Shown: positions 9,634 to 20,415, counted from the stretch's first letter. The stretch is DNA of 64,000 nt from Providencia stuartii (GCA_900455155.1 UGUC01000003.1:248001-312000); one strand, 5' to 3'. A program made the numbers and translations. The notes: generated by a model from the letters alone, not told the origin.

Positions 9634-10330
9634 ATGACCATTCAACGTAATATCTCTGATGTAAAAGCGCGTATTGAACGAGCGGCAGCAGAATGTCATC
9701 GCTCTGCACAGGACATCACACTACTTGCAGTAAGTAAAACCAAACCTTGTGACGCTATCTTGGAGGCTATCGAGGCTGGACAGCGTCAATTCGGTGAAAA
9801 TTATGTTCAGGAAGGCGTTGAGAAAATTCAGTTTTTCGCGGATAGACAAGATCTGGTTTGGCATTTTATTGGCCCATTACAATCAAACAAAAGCCGTCTT
9901 GTCGCCGAGCATTTTGACTGGTTCCATACGCTGGATCGGCAAAAAATCGCCCAACGTCTAAATGATCAGCGTCCAAGCAACAAAGCACCGCTAAATGTGC
10001 TGATCCAAATAAATATCAGTGATGAAAACAGTAAGTCAGGCATAAAACTTGAAGAGCTTGATGAGCTAGCAAAACAAGTTAGCCAAATGCCTAACCTAGT
10101 TTTTCGTGGTTTGATGACCATTCCAGCACCGGAAAGCGACTACCAGCGCCAATGCGAAGCTTTTCGCAAAATGGAGCAAGCCTATCAACAGTTACAAACA
10201 CACTACCCTAGCGTCGACACCCTATCTATGGGGGATGACCGATGATATGGCTGCTGCCATTCATTGTGGGTCGACCCTCGTTCGTATCGGAACGGCTATT
10301 TTTGGTGCCCGTGACTATCACAAATCATAA
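9634..10330 (+). CDS. yggS: PLP homeostasis protein YggS, frame broken by one extra G
   Basis: PLP-binding protein of the YBL036C/PROSC family, which maintains the balance of free PLP and amino acids. The PLP lysine is in LLAVSKTKP, followed by QFGENYVQE and HFIGPLQSNK. In the given frame it ends at 10245 after SMGDDR. Removing one G from the five-G run at 10230-10234 restores MGMTDDMAAAIHCGSTLVR and a normal end GARDYHKS at 10330 (231 aa; E. coli 234). ATG 9634 is a better start than the upstream TTG at 9622. proC follows directly, as in E. coli. Confidence 0.93.
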
Positions 10331-10340
10331 GGAGTACAAC

Positions 10341-11162
10341 ATGCAACATCGCAAAATTGCATTTATAGGTGCCGGAAATATGGCCCATGCTATTATTGCA
10401 GGGCTTGTTAGCCACGGTTACCCCGCCTCAATGATCACCGTCTGTTCGCCAACCCCTGTTCGCCGAGAAAAAATCGCCGAACAATATGGCGTTATCAGCA
10501 GTAGTGATAATGTATCCGCTGTGCAACACGCCGATGTGATTGTACTTGCTGTAAAACCACAAATGATGGAAGAGGTGTGTCAACCTTTACAGCATGCCGT
10601 GGATTTCAGTAAAAAACTGGTATTGACCATTGCTGCGGGTATCCCCGCTCACCGCTATGCCGATTATTTAGCCCAGCCATTGCAGTTGGTTCGTATCATG
10701 CCAAATACGCCATCACTCGTCGGTAAAGGCGTGAGTGGTTTATTCGCAGAAGAGAGTATTAACGCCGAAGACAAACAATTTGCAGAGCAATTGATGCAAA
10801 GTGTTGGCTCGACAATTTGGTGCGAAAAAGAGCAAGAGATCAATAATATTATTGCGATTACTGGAAGCTCTCCTGCTTACTTCTTCTTATTTATGGAATC
10901 CATGCAGCAAGAAGCCGAAAAACTAGGCTATACGCCCGATCAAGCCCGTCAATTGGTCTTAAATGCCGCGGAAGGTGCTGTTGCGTTGTCGAAATCACAA
11001 GGCGACACCCCATTTTCCACATTGCGCGAACAAGTGACTTCTAAGGGAGGAACAACAGCGATGGCATTAGCGCAATTTTACGATAGTGGTCTTCCGCAAA
11101 TGGTAGCAAAAGCGATGCAACGTGCTATCACTCGGGCAGAAGAGATGGAAAAACTTTTTTAA
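10341..11162 (+). CDS. proC: Pyrroline-5-carboxylate reductase ProC
   Basis: Last step of proline biosynthesis: NAD(P)H reduction of 1-pyrroline-5-carboxylate. 273 aa with an N-terminal Rossmann motif AFIGAGNMAHAIIAGL and the C-terminal dimer/active-site region GSSPAYFFLFMESM and TSKGGTTAMAL. ATG 10341 is preceded by AAGGAG. An upstream in-frame extension to 10242 would only translate the displaced tail of yggS, so it is rejected. It lies 10 bases after the corrected yggS stop. Confidence 0.97.
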   Translation: MQHRKIAFIGAGNMAHAIIAGLVSHGYPASMITVCSPTPVRREKIAEQYGVISSSDNVSAVQHADVIVLAVKPQMMEEVCQPLQHAVDFSKKLVLTIAAGIPAHRYADYLAQPLQLVRIMPNTPSLVGKGVSGLFAEESINAEDKQFAEQLMQSVGSTIWCEKEQEINNIIAITGSSPAYFFLFMESMQQEAEKLGYTPDQARQLVLNAAEGAVALSKSQGDTPFSTLREQVTSKGGTTAMALAQFYDSGLPQMVAKAMQRAITRAEEMEKLF

Positions 11163-11180
11163 TTAACAGCGGGACGAGAC

Positions 11181-11765
11181 ATGCAGACTTTACTTTTTGT
11201 CGTTACAACCATTATTCAACTTTATATTTTTATCTTACTGCTACGAGTCTGGATGCAGTGGGTACGTGCAGATTACTATAACCCCTTCTCCGTGTTCGTG
11301 GTAAAAGCCACGAAACCTGTTATTACACCATTACGCCGTGTTATCCCTTCTATCGGGCCTATTGATACAGCAACAGTTACTATCGCATTTATCTTATCAC
11401 TTGTTGCTATTGTCTTTAGCTTATGGATCACCCATACATTGGCCCTTCTCAGTTTTAGTGTTATTCCAATCAGTATTATTCTGTTACTAACCTATGCCGG
11501 AAAATTAATTTTCTGGATGATATTGATTAGAGCGATCATGAGCTGGATTAGCCAAGGCCGTAATCCTGTCGACTATTTGTTATATCAATTAACAGAACCA
11601 TTAATGGCGCCAATCCGTCGCATTATCCCTGCTATGGGTGGGCTTGATTTCTCAGCAATGATTGTCATGTTCATCTTAATTGCGCTGAATTATCTACGTT
11701 CTGATATTTCACTGATGATTGATCCAACATTAACAGGCATTCTCTACGCTGTTGGCGTAATGTAA
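11181..11765 (+). CDS. yggT: YggT family membrane protein
   Basis: 194 aa inner-membrane protein made of two repeated YGGT units, each with two hydrophobic helices and the signature RVWMQWVRADYYNPFS / RAIMSWISQGRNPVDYLLYQLTEPLMAPIRRIIP. Family members have been tied to osmotic or K+ tolerance and, in plants and cyanobacteria, to membrane organisation, but no reaction is known. It sits between proC and rdgB as in E. coli. Confidence 0.92.
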   Translation: MQTLLFVVTTIIQLYIFILLLRVWMQWVRADYYNPFSVFVVKATKPVITPLRRVIPSIGPIDTATVTIAFILSLVAIVFSLWITHTLALLSFSVIPISIILLLTYAGKLIFWMILIRAIMSWISQGRNPVDYLLYQLTEPLMAPIRRIIPAMGGLDFSAMIVMFILIALNYLRSDISLMIDPTLTGILYAVGVM

Positions 11766-11780
11766 TAAGAGCGATTAAAA

Positions 11781-12374
11781 ATGCAAAAGGTTGTTTTAGC
11801 TACCGGTAATCCGGGAAAAGTCAATGAACTTGCTGACCTGTTACGTGATTTTGGGATGGATATCGTAGCCCAAACTTCTCTCGGCGTTGAGTCTGCCGAG
11901 GAAACAGGATTAACATTTATCGAAAATGCGATTTTAAAAGCTCGCCATGCTTCTCAGCAAACTGGTCTCCCTGCTATTGCGGATGACTCTGGGATCTCCG
12001 TTGACGCACTCGGTGGTGCTCCGGGGATCTATTCCGCTCGCTATGCTGGTGAAGAAGCAACGGATGAACAAAACCTGCATAAATTACTCGATGCGATGAA
12101 ATCGGTGCCTGATGGGGAACGTCAGGCACAATTTAACTGTGTGTTGGTTTACTTACGCCATGCAGAAGACCCAACACCTTTGGTTTTCCATGGACGCTGG
12201 CATGGCATCATCACTCATGAACCAAGTGGGCAAGGCGGTTTTGGTTATGATCCTATTTTTTATGTGCCAGAACTGAATTGTACCTCTGCTGAGCTGACGA
12301 AATCAGAAAAACAAGCGATTTCACATCGAGGCAAAGCCTTAGCAATGCTATTGGATGCACTCAAGAATGCTTAA
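11781..12374 (+). CDS. rdgB: XTP/dITP pyrophosphatase RdgB
   Basis: 197 aa Ham1/NTPase family enzyme that hydrolyses dITP, ITP and XTP to monophosphates, keeping deaminated purines out of DNA. Motifs seen are [12 protein letters not shown] (N-terminal triphosphate-binding), [25 protein letters not shown] and GGFGYDPIF. The last eight bases overlap the preferred hemW start at 12367, which implies translational coupling. Confidence 0.96.
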   Translation: MQKVVLATGNPGKVNELADLLRDFGMDIVAQTSLGVESAEETGLTFIENAILKARHASQQTGLPAIADDSGISVDALGGAPGIYSARYAGEEATDEQNLHKLLDAMKSVPDGERQAQFNCVLVYLRHAEDPTPLVFHGRWHGIITHEPSGQGGFGYDPIFYVPELNCTSAELTKSEKQAISHRGKALAMLLDALKNA

Positions 12375-13506
12375 GTTGCCACCTCTAAGCCTATATATCC
12401 ATATTCCTTGGTGTGTACAAAAGTGCCCATATTGTGATTTCAATTCGCATACTCTTAAAGGTGATATCCCCCAGCGAGAGTATGTTGAGCACCTGTTGCA
12501 CGACTTAGAGATTGATGCAAAATTCATCGGTGATCGCGCCATCAAAACACTATTTATTGGTGGAGGTACACCAAGCTTATTAAGTGCGGAATCCATGCAA
12601 GCGCTGATGGATGGTGTACGTCAACGAGTTCATCTTGACCCACAAGCTGAAATCACGATGGAAGCTAACCCGGGTACTGTGGAAGCCGATCGTTTTTCAG
12701 GCTACCAAAAAGCAGGGATTAACCGGATCTCTATTGGTGTACAGAGCTTTGGCGATGACAAATTGATTACTCTTGGCCGCATCCACGGCGCTGAAGAAGC
12801 GAAACGGGCTGCGAAGCTTGCGACACAGCTTAATTTACGTAGTTTTAACTTAGACTTGATGCATGGCTTGCCTTCACAAACTCGTGATGAAGGGTTATCT
12901 GACTTGCGCCAAGCAATTGCGCTTTCCCCTCCCCATTTATCTTGGTATCAATTGACTATCGAGCCTAATACACAATTTGGCTCGCGCCCTCCGACCCTGC
13001 CCGATGATGATACATTATGGGAAATTTATTCCGAAGGGCATAAGCTGCTCACTGCGGCAGGGTATCAGCAATATGAAACATCGGCTTATGCTAAGCCTGG
13101 TTTTCAATGTGAACATAACCTCAACTATTGGCGTTTTGGTGATTATCTCGGTATCGGCTGTGGCGCTCATGGTAAGATCTCATTCACTGATGGACGTATT
13201 ATGCGTACCATCAAGACTAAGCATCCTCGTGGTTATATGGAGGGGCGCTATTTGCAAAAATCTTACGATGTCGATGCCCAAGATAGGCCGTTCGAATATT
13301 TTATGAACCGCTTTCGGTTATTGGAGCCAATGCCCCGAAAAGAATTTAGTGACTATACGGGGTTGCCTGAATCGGTGGTAAGAGACTCACTTAATGAAGC
13401 GCTAAATAAAGGCTATATCACTGAGAATGAGCATGAGTGGCAAATTACCAAACATGGCAAATTATTCTTAAACTCATTACTAGAGCTTTTTCTTGATGAA
13501 GAGTAA
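12367..13506 (+). CDS. hemW: HemW, radical-SAM heme chaperone-like protein
   Basis: 379 aa from ATG 12367 ([16 protein letters not shown], matching the E. coli N-terminus). An alternative ATG at 12355 would add four residues. The radical SAM cluster motif is [10 protein letters not shown], followed by GGGTPSLL and [11 protein letters not shown]. The C-terminal HemN_C-like domain ends LLELFLDEE. It was long annotated as oxygen-independent coproporphyrinogen oxidase, but HemW homologues lack that activity and bind or transfer heme. It overlaps the rdgB end. Confidence 0.95.
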   Translation: MLKLPPLSLYIHIPWCVQKCPYCDFNSHTLKGDIPQREYVEHLLHDLEIDAKFIGDRAIKTLFIGGGTPSLLSAESMQALMDGVRQRVHLDPQAEITMEANPGTVEADRFSGYQKAGINRISIGVQSFGDDKLITLGRIHGAEEAKRAAKLATQLNLRSFNLDLMHGLPSQTRDEGLSDLRQAIALSPPHLSWYQLTIEPNTQFGSRPPTLPDDDTLWEIYSEGHKLLTAAGYQQYETSAYAKPGFQCEHNLNYWRFGDYLGIGCGAHGKISFTDGRIMRTIKTKHPRGYMEGRYLQKSYDVDAQDRPFEYFMNRFRLLEPMPRKEFSDYTGLPESVVRDSLNEALNKGYITENEHEWQITKHGKLFLNSLLELFLDEE

Positions 13507-13551
13507 TTTGTTTTCGCAATAAAAATATCCCTATCCCGCCCCATAAATCAC

Positions 13552-13613
13552 AAAAGCCCGCGGATTAAAGTGCCCCATAAAATTGGGCGCTTTTAACTGG
13601 TGCGGGCTTTTTT
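13552..13613. terminator. Bidirectional terminator between hemW and the binding-protein gene
   Basis: Outer stem AAAAGCCCGC / GCGGGCTTTT, then TT on the plus strand. An imperfect inner hairpin (AAAGTGCCCC with GGGCGCTTTT) lies in its loop. It sits between the convergent hemW and siderophore-binding protein genes and can serve both, since the outer arms begin with an A-run. Confidence 0.85.
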
Positions 13614-13620
13614 AGATCAC

Positions 13621-14571
13621 TTATAGTGCTTTAGCGACTGCATCAACTTGTTCTGTTAGGCTCACTAAACCACCACCTGACAAATACCATAAATCAGACT
13701 GCAAGTATGTGATTTTGCCATTTTTGTAGGCTTTCGTTTCTTGAATATTTTGATCTTCGAAAACGGTTTTATCCAGCTTACCTGCCCCGATCGCTTCACT
13801 GCGATCCACGATTAAAATCACATCAGGATCTGCCTGTGCGATGGTTTTCGTATCAACGACACGGCGCTTAGACTTATCCGCTTCTGCTGGCTCTGGTAAC
13901 TCTGCGCGTTGTGCTTTAACAACATCATAAACAACACTTTGGTTATTTGGGATCAATTTGCCATCGTTATGCAGCAGAACTAACACTTTAGACTGTGATT
14001 TTTTCGCTTTTTCTTGGGCTACCGCAATAGATTTATCCAACTGAGCCAGTTGCTCTTCTACCGCTTTTTGATTGCCATACAGCTCACCGATTAAATTGAT
14101 ATTCGCTTTCACTGAATCAATGTAATGCTGGCTATTTGTACCTAAATTAATGGTTGGAGCAATTTTAGATAGTTCATCATAAGACTTACCTTGGCGCCCA
14201 GTGATCACGATCAGATCAGGCTTTAATTCTGCAATTTTTGCAAGATCAGGCTGTTTCATTCCACCTGCATTTTGCACATTAGCAGCAATATTGCCTTTAA
14301 TGTAAGCAGGCGCATTGCCCATTGGCAGCGCAATGACCTTATCGCCAAGCCCTAATTTTTGCATTGAATCATAAACACCAAAGTCGAATAAAACCACTTT
14401 CTGTGGAGCCTTATTCACTTCAGTCTCACCTGACAAATGTTTGATATTCACTTTTTCAGTGCCTTGTGCAATGACGGCGTTAGGGGTAAATGCCGCTGAT
14501 TCAGCACTCAGTGCATATGGCGCGGAAAAAGAGAGTAAGGAAACAAGTACAGCAGGAATGAATTTTTTCAT
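13621..14571 (-). CDS. Siderophore-type ABC transporter periplasmic binding protein
   Basis: 316 aa from ATG 14571. The N-terminal MKKFIPAVLVSLLSFSAPYALSA is a Sec signal peptide. The body is a class III (FhuD/BtuF/FatB-like) binding protein, with VVLFDFGVYDSMQKLGLGDKVIALP, LKPDLIVITGRQGKSYDELSKIAPT and a C-terminal half containing DPDVILIVDRS. The likely ligand is a ferric siderophore or related iron chelate. No permease or ATPase genes adjoin, so it is an orphan that must work with a transporter encoded elsewhere. An AT-rich upstream region (14641-14690) could carry a Fur site. Confidence 0.88.
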   Translation of the reverse strand: MKKFIPAVLVSLLSFSAPYALSAESAAFTPNAVIAQGTEKVNIKHLSGETEVNKAPQKVVLFDFGVYDSMQKLGLGDKVIALPMGNAPAYIKGNIAANVQNAGGMKQPDLAKIAELKPDLIVITGRQGKSYDELSKIAPTINLGTNSQHYIDSVKANINLIGELYGNQKAVEEQLAQLDKSIAVAQEKAKKSQSKVLVLLHNDGKLIPNNQSVVYDVVKAQRAELPEPAEADKSKRRVVDTKTIAQADPDVILIVDRSEAIGAGKLDKTVFEDQNIQETKAYKNGKITYLQSDLWYLSGGGLVSLTEQVDAVAKAL

Positions 14572-14640
14572 ATTAAACAATACCAGTTAGTCACTAAACC
14601 AAACTTGCATTCTAGAGTGAGCCATTAATAAGTCAATCAA

Positions 14641-14690
14641 ATAAGAATCAATTTCATTTTGATTATTATTATTGATAAAAACATCACATT
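14641..14690 (-). promoter_or_regulatory. Candidate Fur-controlled promoter region
   Basis: Upstream of the siderophore-binding protein gene there is a run of imperfect AATAAT/GATTCT-like hexamers resembling the repeated GATAAT units of Fur boxes. The match to the 19-bp consensus is weak by eye, so this is only a candidate, supported mainly by the iron-related function of the gene. Confidence 0.25.
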
Positions 14691-14708
14691 TTTGCTGTGC
14701 TAAATAAC

Positions 14709-14743
14709 AAAGAGGCAGAGCCCAAAATAGGCCTCTGCCTCTT
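14709..14743 (-). terminator. Terminator of yggN
   Basis: Perfect 11-bp stem (arm AAGAGGCAGAG) with a short loop. On the minus strand it is followed by TGTTATTT. It lies about 20 bases after the corrected yggN stop. Confidence 0.75.
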
Positions 14744-14763
14744 AAAAAAGAAGAGAATATCTC

Positions 14764-15488
14764 TTACTTCAGTGAATTCATTAATGAAATACGTTGCTGT
14801 TCAAGGGAAGTCACTTTACCACACACTTGTTGACCAAACTGTTGGAAGCTATTTTCTTGTTTTTTCCACTCCGCTTCGAGGTCTTGCTGAAGCCCACCTA
14901 AATTCCCTAAAAGGCCTTGCAGCGCTTTACTGCTATCACCGCCAGAGAGCAGTTGCTTACGCCCATTTCATTAATACTGTCCTGTAATATGCCACCTAGA
15001 CTCTCATTGACCAATTGACGCCCTTGCGTTTCAACTTTGCTCATTGCTTGGTGATGGAAAGCATAACCATCAGGGCGTGTCTCTATGACTTGATTGATCT
15101 GACCATTAAGGTCACTTTCTAACTTCGTTAAGCGTTTACGTACATTGCTATCATTACCGATTACTCGGATCACCACTTTATCAAGGGTATTTTTCGAGGC
15201 CGATAATTTATTTTGGGTTTCCAATTTGATCCATGGAATATCATTACGGATAGCGGCTTGGTAACGAACAGCTTGCTGCCTTTGCTGCTCGGTTACCTCA
15301 ATTTTTTTGCCATTAAGAGTCACATCACCATTAGGCGTAATATTCAAGTCGCCACTGCGCCCAACCACTTGAACACTTGCTGGGGTTAGAAAGATATCGT
15401 CTTTAGGCGTCACTGAACATTTATAATCTGCGGCCTGAGTGCCTGCACTAGCCAATAAAGAAAGAACAATTAAAGTACGGCGTAACAT
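14764..15488 (-). CDS. yggN: YggN (DUF2884) periplasmic protein, frame broken by one missing base
   Basis: Signal peptide MLRRTLIVLSLLASAGTQA, then YKCSVTPKDDIFLTP and the long helical body typical of YggN. In the given frame the protein derails after GGILQDSINEMG and stops at 14907. Adding one G-C pair in the CCC at 14962-14964 (GGG to GGGG on the coding strand) gives INEMGRKQLL, then GNLGGLQQDLEAEWKKQE and an end at 14764 (241 aa; E. coli 239). The two cysteines CS (N-terminal) and VCGK (C-terminal) are then both present. Function is unknown. It lies 38 bp after glsB, possibly in one transcript. Confidence 0.9.
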
Positions 15489-15526
15489 AGTAACTCCTAT
15501 TAGATCGTTTTACCGATTGATGATAT

Positions 15527-16454
15527 CTAAAACACCGAACGACCAATGCGTTTTGATAATAATTCAAGAGCTGCGCAACCCACCAGCGAGTTCCCCGCCG
15601 AATCTAATTCAGGTGCCCATACCGCAACAGAAAACTGGTTCGGTACGACACAAACGATCCCACCACCAACACCCGATTTCCCTGGCATGCCAATACGAAA
15701 GGCAAATTCACCAGAACCATCATACATCCCACAAGTCATCATTAAGGCATTAATTTGCCGCGACTGTAGTGGCGTAATAATAGGGGTCGATAGAGCAAGA
15801 TGACATCCCTTGTGATGTTAAGTAAGAGAAGCAGCGTGCCAGCTCTACACAGTTCATACTTAGAGAACAATAATGAAAGTAAGTTTCGAGAACTGTAAGG
15901 ACATTATTCTCAAAATTACCAAATGATTTCATCAAAAAGGCAATGGCGGCATTACGGCTGGCATGTTCAAGTTCCGAACGCGCAACCGCAATGTCGTAGC
16001 TAATATCTGGCTCGCAAGCAAGTTTTCGGACAAACTCTAGCATGCGTTGCTTGGGCGCACTTAAACGTGATTGCAGCATATCTGTAATCACAATCGCTCC
16101 CGCATTAATAAAAGGGTTACGCGGAATACCTTTTTCCATTTCAAGCTGGATCAAGGAGTTAAATGGTAATCCTGATGGCTCTTTCCCGACGCGTCGCCAA
16201 ATTTCATCTTCTTCATAACGCGTCATCGCTAAAGTCAGGCTCAGTACTTTTGAAATTGATTGGATAGAAAAACGTGTCTGAGCATCTCCCGCCATAAAAA
16301 TTTCACCGTCAGCAGTATGCACCGCAATCCCCAATTGATGAGGAGGGACATTCGCGAGAGCAGGAATATAATCTGCGACCGCGCCTTGACCAATTAAAGG
16401 CCGTACTTGGTCTAAGATATCGTTCAGTAGTTGATTAGAAAATAGACGGCTCAC
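15527..16454 (-). CDS. glsB: Glutaminase (GlsB/YneH type), frame broken by one extra base
   Basis: Hydrolyses L-glutamine to glutamate and ammonia; beta-lactamase-like serine-dependent fold. The nucleophile motif [11 protein letters not shown] (SxxK), [10 protein letters not shown] and, after frame correction, [24 protein letters not shown] are all present. The four-G run at 15783-15786 should be three. This changes [17 protein letters not shown] to [17 protein letters not shown] and joins the parts into 308 aa, exactly the length of E. coli YneH. Without correction a 234-aa truncated enzyme would lack the C-terminal active-site loop. Confidence 0.93.
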
Positions 16455-16473
16455 TGTACTTCACTCCAGAAAA

Positions 16474-16500
16474 CAAAGGCATCCTAAAAGGATGCCTTTG
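16474..16500 (-). terminator. Terminator of trmB-yggL
   Basis: Perfect 12-bp stem (arm CAAAGGCATCCT) with a three-base loop, followed on the minus strand by TTTTC. It lies 68 bases after the yggL stop and before the glsB start. Confidence 0.85.
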
Positions 16501-16568
16501 GTCGTAATGACCATTAGAGTTCGTAAAACAAATAAGAAACCCAATAAATCGATTACCGACTTAAGAAA

Positions 16569-16898
16569 TTATTCCCACCAAACATCAAATAGCTCTGAAA
16601 CAACGATATCTTTCATGCCTTTTGATTTTAGCCAGTTTTCGACAATGGTACGGTGTTCTTCAGTACATTTACCGATTTTTTGCAGGCAAACAATACCTTC
16701 CCAGCTCATATAACCACTTGCTTCAAACGCTAAGCCATTAGGTTCAATTGCTTCAGCAATCAATGCATCAACGGTACGATCGACTTCTTCGATAGGCGTA
16801 CCTTCTTCAAAGCTCCATTTTACAATGAACCCTAACTCTTGGAATTCATCAATACGTAGTTTTTTACGTAAACGACGACTGCGTTGTTGCTTAGCCAT
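16569..16898 (-). CDS. yggL: YggL (DUF469) ribosome-associated protein
   Basis: 109 aa, small and charged, starting [24 protein letters not shown] and ending ELFDVWW like E. coli YggL (108 aa). YggL has been reported to bind the 50S subunit; its exact role is unsettled. The start overlaps the trmB stop by one base (TAATG), so it is translated in the trmB operon. Confidence 0.94.
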   Translation of the reverse strand: MAKQQRSRRLRKKLRIDEFQELGFIVKWSFEEGTPIEEVDRTVDALIAEAIEPNGLAFEASGYMSWEGIVCLQKIGKCTEEHRTIVENWLKSKGMKDIVVSELFDVWWE

Positions 16899-17617
16899 TA
16901 TTTTGTCCTCTCAAACATTAAATCCCATACACCGTGCCCCAACCGCTGGCCGCGTTTTTCAAATTTTGTTTCAGGTCGTGTTTCAGGCCGAGGTACATAA
17001 TCCCCTGATGCAGATAAGTTTTTATACCCATCTGCATGGCTCATCACTTCCAACATATGTTCCGCATATGGCTCCCAATCCGTCGCCATATGAAAAACAC
17101 CGCCCTTCACCAGTTTAGCGCGAATTTTATCGGCAAAAGGCCCTTGCACAATACGGCGCTTGTTATGTTTTGCCTTATGCCATGGATCTGGGAAAAATAG
17201 CTGAACCATAGATAAACTTTCATCGGGGATCATACGGTCCAACACTTCAATTGCGTCATGACACATGACACGTAAATTTGTCACATTTTCTTCTTTTGCG
17301 GAAGCAAGGCATGCTCCAACACCAGGCGCATGGACTTCAATCCCTAGAAAGTTTTTTTCAGGATTTTGTGAGGCCATTGTGACTAAAGAGGCCCCCATAC
17401 CAAACCCTATCTCAAGTACAACAGGATTTTGGTTATTAAAAATTGCGGCAAAATCTAAAGGCTGTGCAACAAAATCGATCCCCATCGTTGCCCATTCACT
17501 TTGTAGCGCATCTTCTTGGCGTTGCGTCAAACGTCCTTGACGACGGACAAAGCTGCGAACGCGGCGCATAACCCGCCCTTCTTCATTATATTCTGGGGAG
17601 ATGACGTTATTGATCAT
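16898..17617 (-). CDS. trmB: tRNA (guanine-46 N7)-methyltransferase TrmB
   Basis: 239 aa SAM-dependent Rossmann methyltransferase that makes m7G46 in the variable loop of many tRNAs. The SAM motif is [14 protein letters not shown], followed by [10 protein letters not shown] and the catalytic/substrate region [18 protein letters not shown]. Coupled to yggL downstream, and divergent from mutY across about 275 bp. Confidence 0.96.
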   Translation of the reverse strand: MINNVISPEYNEEGRVMRRVRSFVRRQGRLTQRQEDALQSEWATMGIDFVAQPLDFAAIFNNQNPVVLEIGFGMGASLVTMASQNPEKNFLGIEVHAPGVGACLASAKEENVTNLRVMCHDAIEVLDRMIPDESLSMVQLFFPDPWHKAKHNKRRIVQGPFADKIRAKLVKGGVFHMATDWEPYAEHMLEVMSHADGYKNLSASGDYVPRPETRPETKFEKRGQRLGHGVWDLMFERTK

Positions 17618-17892
17618 AATATAAAAATTCTACGAATTGATTGCCTAATCAAGTAAATAAGCGAAAATGACTACCCTTGCCGACTATTTTCAACAAGTTA
17701 GTAAAACGATTAATAATACAAACTTCACATGAAAGTGCAGGGAGTTTATCAAAACTCATCCAAGGTTGCAGGTGAAAATTGGATAACTTTACACTCCAGC
17801 ACACAATAAGCGGTTTACAGCTTGTCCGGTCTATGTTGCAATCCTGACTATCTCTGATTTTAATAGAATTACCGATAAAAATAATATACTCA

Positions 17893-18957
17893 ATGGAAGC
17901 TCAACAATTTTCGCTCGCCGTGCTTAATTGGTATCACCAATATGGCCGGAAAACTTTGCCGTGGCAAAAAGAAAAAACGTCATACCATGTCTGGCTCTCG
18001 GAAGTCATGCTACAACAAACCCAAGTCAGTACGGTTATTCCCTATTTCGAAAAATTTATTCGCCGTTTTCCCGATGTAAAAGACCTCGCGAATGCCCCCT
18101 TAGATGAAGTATTACATCTATGGACGGGGCTGGGCTATTACGCACGCGCTCGCAATTTGCATAAGGCCGCAAAAGTCATAGCAGAACGTTTCAATGGGCA
18201 GTTTCCAACTACATTCGATGATGTTGTGGCCCTTCCTGGTGTTGGTCGCTCTACAGCAGGCGCTATTTTGTCGTTATCACAACAACAGCACTATCCAATA
18301 TTAGATGGTAATGTTAAACGCGTGCTCGCTCGCTGCTATGCCGTCGAAGGATGGCCGGGGAAAAAAGAGGTCGAAAATCGCTTATGGGATATCAGTACTG
18401 AGGTTACCCCTAAAGAAGGCGTCCAGTTCTTTAATCAGGCTATGATGGATTTAGGTGCTATGGTATGCACCCGTAGTAAACCGAAATGCGAACTTTGCCC
18501 CCTGCATTTAGGTTGCATAGCCTATGCTAACCACTCATGGCAGGATTACCCCGGTAAAAAGCCGAAACAAAAGATCCCTGAAAAGACAGCTTGGTTTCTA
18601 ATTATGCAGCAAGGCGATCATGTTTGGCTTGAACAGCGACCACCTTCAGGTATTTGGGGAGGGCTATTTGCCTTCCCTCAATTTGAAACCCAAGAGCAAA
18701 TGAATGCGTGGCTTTCTCAATCCGGTATTCAACATGATACGCCAGAACAATTAATTGCGTTTCGCCACACATTCAGCCATTTTCATCTGGATATTATTCC
18801 TGTTAAAGTTAATATTCAGGCATTTACTTCAGCCATGGATGAAGGTAAAGGACTTTGGTATAACTTAAATCTCGGTGCAACAATCGGCCTCGCTGCGCCG
18901 GTTGAAAGCTTACTTCAACAGCTTGCCGTGCCGCCTGATATTCTGAGGAAAAAATAA
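17893..18957 (+). CDS. mutY: Adenine DNA glycosylase MutY
   Basis: Removes adenine mispaired with 8-oxoguanine or G. 354 aa: the N-terminal catalytic domain has [12 protein letters not shown] (catalytic Glu), the helix-hairpin-helix [13 protein letters not shown] with the following catalytic Asp in [13 protein letters not shown], and the 4Fe-4S loop [17 protein letters not shown]. The C-terminal domain is Nudix-like and recognises 8-oxoG. Stop and yggX start overlap (TAATG), as in other enterics. Confidence 0.97.
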   Translation: MEAQQFSLAVLNWYHQYGRKTLPWQKEKTSYHVWLSEVMLQQTQVSTVIPYFEKFIRRFPDVKDLANAPLDEVLHLWTGLGYYARARNLHKAAKVIAERFNGQFPTTFDDVVALPGVGRSTAGAILSLSQQQHYPILDGNVKRVLARCYAVEGWPGKKEVENRLWDISTEVTPKEGVQFFNQAMMDLGAMVCTRSKPKCELCPLHLGCIAYANHSWQDYPGKKPKQKIPEKTAWFLIMQQGDHVWLEQRPPSGIWGGLFAFPQFETQEQMNAWLSQSGIQHDTPEQLIAFRHTFSHFHLDIIPVKVNIQAFTSAMDEGKGLWYNLNLGATIGLAAPVESLLQQLAVPPDILRKK

Positions 18958-19226
18958 TGAGTAGAACAATTTTTTGTACTTTTTTACAACGTGACGCTGA
19001 GGGGCAAGATTTTCAGCTCTATCCGGGTGAGCTAGGAAAGCGCATTTTTAATGAGATTTCGAAAGAGGCTTGGGGTCAGTGGATGGCAAAACAAACCATG
19101 CTGATTAATGAGAAAAAGCTCAATACCATGAACCCTGATGACCGTAAAATGCTAGAGCAAGAAATGGTTAAGTTCCTATTTGAGGGACACGATATTCATA
19201 TCGACGGCTACACACCTGAAAAATAA
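18957..19226 (+). CDS. yggX: YggX, Fe(2+)-trafficking protein
   Basis: 89 aa, [24 protein letters not shown] with the conserved single Cys at position 7, matching E. coli YggX (91 aa). It protects iron-sulfur clusters such as that of MutY from oxidative damage, under SoxRS control in E. coli. Co-translated with mutY. Confidence 0.96.
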   Translation: MSRTIFCTFLQRDAEGQDFQLYPGELGKRIFNEISKEAWGQWMAKQTMLINEKKLNTMNPDDRKMLEQEMVKFLFEGHDIHIDGYTPEK

Positions 19227-19232
19227 TTGATT

Positions 19233-19255
19233 GGTCTACCTATCTTAGGTAGACC
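19233..19255 (+). other. Stem-loop between yggX and mltC
   Basis: Perfect 9-bp inverted repeat (GGTCTACCT with its complement) around a five-base loop, with no T-run after it. Probably an intercistronic stability element in the mutY-yggX-mltC transcript. Confidence 0.5.
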
Positions 19256-19279
19256 ATGAGCTTGAATACTGTGGAATGT

Positions 19280-20353
19280 ATGAAAAAACTGTTAGCCTTA
19301 ACGCTGCTGGTGCCTCTTCTTATCTCCTGCTCCAGCAATAAAGAGTCTGATTTTAATCCTAACTATGTGAAAGACACCAATGGGTTCGATATCCTTATGG
19401 GGCAATTTGCCCACAATATCGAAAATATCTGGGGGATCAAAGAAGTTCTCATTGCAGGCCCTAAAGATTATGTTAAGTATACCGATGAGTATCGTACCCG
19501 TAGTCATATCAACTTTGATGCTGGGACGATTACAGTAGAAACCATCTCCGCCGTAGAGCCTTCAGAACATTTGAAAAAGGCTATCATCACTACCCTATTA
19601 ATGGGTGATGACCCAAACTCTATCGATTTGTATTCTGATATTAATGATATACCTCACAGCCAAGAGCCTTTTCTATTTGGGCAGGTATTAGATAACACAG
19701 GTGAACCCATTCGTTGGGAATGGCGCGCAAATAAATACGCTGAATACCTTGTTAATAATAAGTTGCAGCGCCGGCAATCAGGTATGAATGTCATTTGGTC
19801 TGTGACCATGCAACTGGTTCCTAACCACCTTGATAAACGCGCTCATAAGTACCTTCCTTTTATCAGGAAGGCATCGGCTAAATATGGGGTTGATGAGTCA
19901 CTTATTTTAGCCATTATGCAAATCGAATCGAGCTTTAACCCCTACGCGGTAAGTCGTTCCGATGCGTTAGGCTTGATGCAAATCATGCCAAATACCGCGG
20001 GTAAAGATGTTTTCCGTTCGCAAGGTAAGTCAGGGGTTCCGAGCCGTAGTTACCTTTTCGATCCGGAAAAAAATATTGATACGGGAACTGCTTATTTGGC
20101 AATTTTACAAAATAGCTATTTAGGTGATATTCAAAACCCAGTGTCACGCCGTTATGCCGTAATAACCGCTTATAACGGTGGTGCTGGTAGCGTCCTTAGA
20201 GTCTTCCACAGCGATAAAAAAGTGGCTGCACAGAAGATCAATCAGCTCGCCCCTGGCGAAGTTTATCAAACGCTATCAACAAAGCATCCTGCTGCCGAAT
20301 CGCGTAATTATCTGATAAAAGTCGATAAGGCTCAGAAGAATTACCGTCTCTAA
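19280..20353 (+). CDS. mltC: Membrane-bound lytic murein transglycosylase C (MltC)
   Basis: Cleaves peptidoglycan glycan strands with formation of 1,6-anhydro-muramoyl ends, on the periplasmic face of the outer membrane. 357 aa from ATG 19280: lipoprotein signal [17 protein letters not shown] with a lipobox Cys, an N-terminal DUF3393 domain, then the SLT domain with catalytic Glu in [25 protein letters not shown] and AYNGG near the C-terminus. A start at 19256 would give a poorer signal peptide, so ATG 19280 is chosen. Confidence 0.96.
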   Translation: MKKLLALTLLVPLLISCSSNKESDFNPNYVKDTNGFDILMGQFAHNIENIWGIKEVLIAGPKDYVKYTDEYRTRSHINFDAGTITVETISAVEPSEHLKKAIITTLLMGDDPNSIDLYSDINDIPHSQEPFLFGQVLDNTGEPIRWEWRANKYAEYLVNNKLQRRQSGMNVIWSVTMQLVPNHLDKRAHKYLPFIRKASAKYGVDESLILAIMQIESSFNPYAVSRSDALGLMQIMPNTAGKDVFRSQGKSGVPSRSYLFDPEKNIDTGTAYLAILQNSYLGDIQNPVSRRYAVITAYNGGAGSVLRVFHSDKKVAAQKINQLAPGEVYQTLSTKHPAAESRNYLIKVDKAQKNYRL

Positions 20354-20377
20354 AGGCGATTAATATTAGTACAAAAA

Positions 20378-20415
20378 GCACTCGTTTCAGTATATAACTG
20401 GCGAGTGTTTTTTAT
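20378..20415 (+). terminator. Terminator of mltC
   Basis: Stem GCACTCG with CGAGTGT, including an inner CAGT/ACTG pair, followed by TTTTTTATTTT. It lies about 25 bases after the mltC stop. Confidence 0.75.

Noticed and set aside
10242..10340. In-frame upstream extension of ProC
   Set aside because: The extension is the displaced tail of yggS read in another frame. The real ProC start at 10341 has AAGGAG and the family N-terminus.
15439..15803. Plus-strand ORFs opposite yggN and glsB
   Set aside because: They are antisense shadows of well-conserved genes. The minus-strand products match known families.
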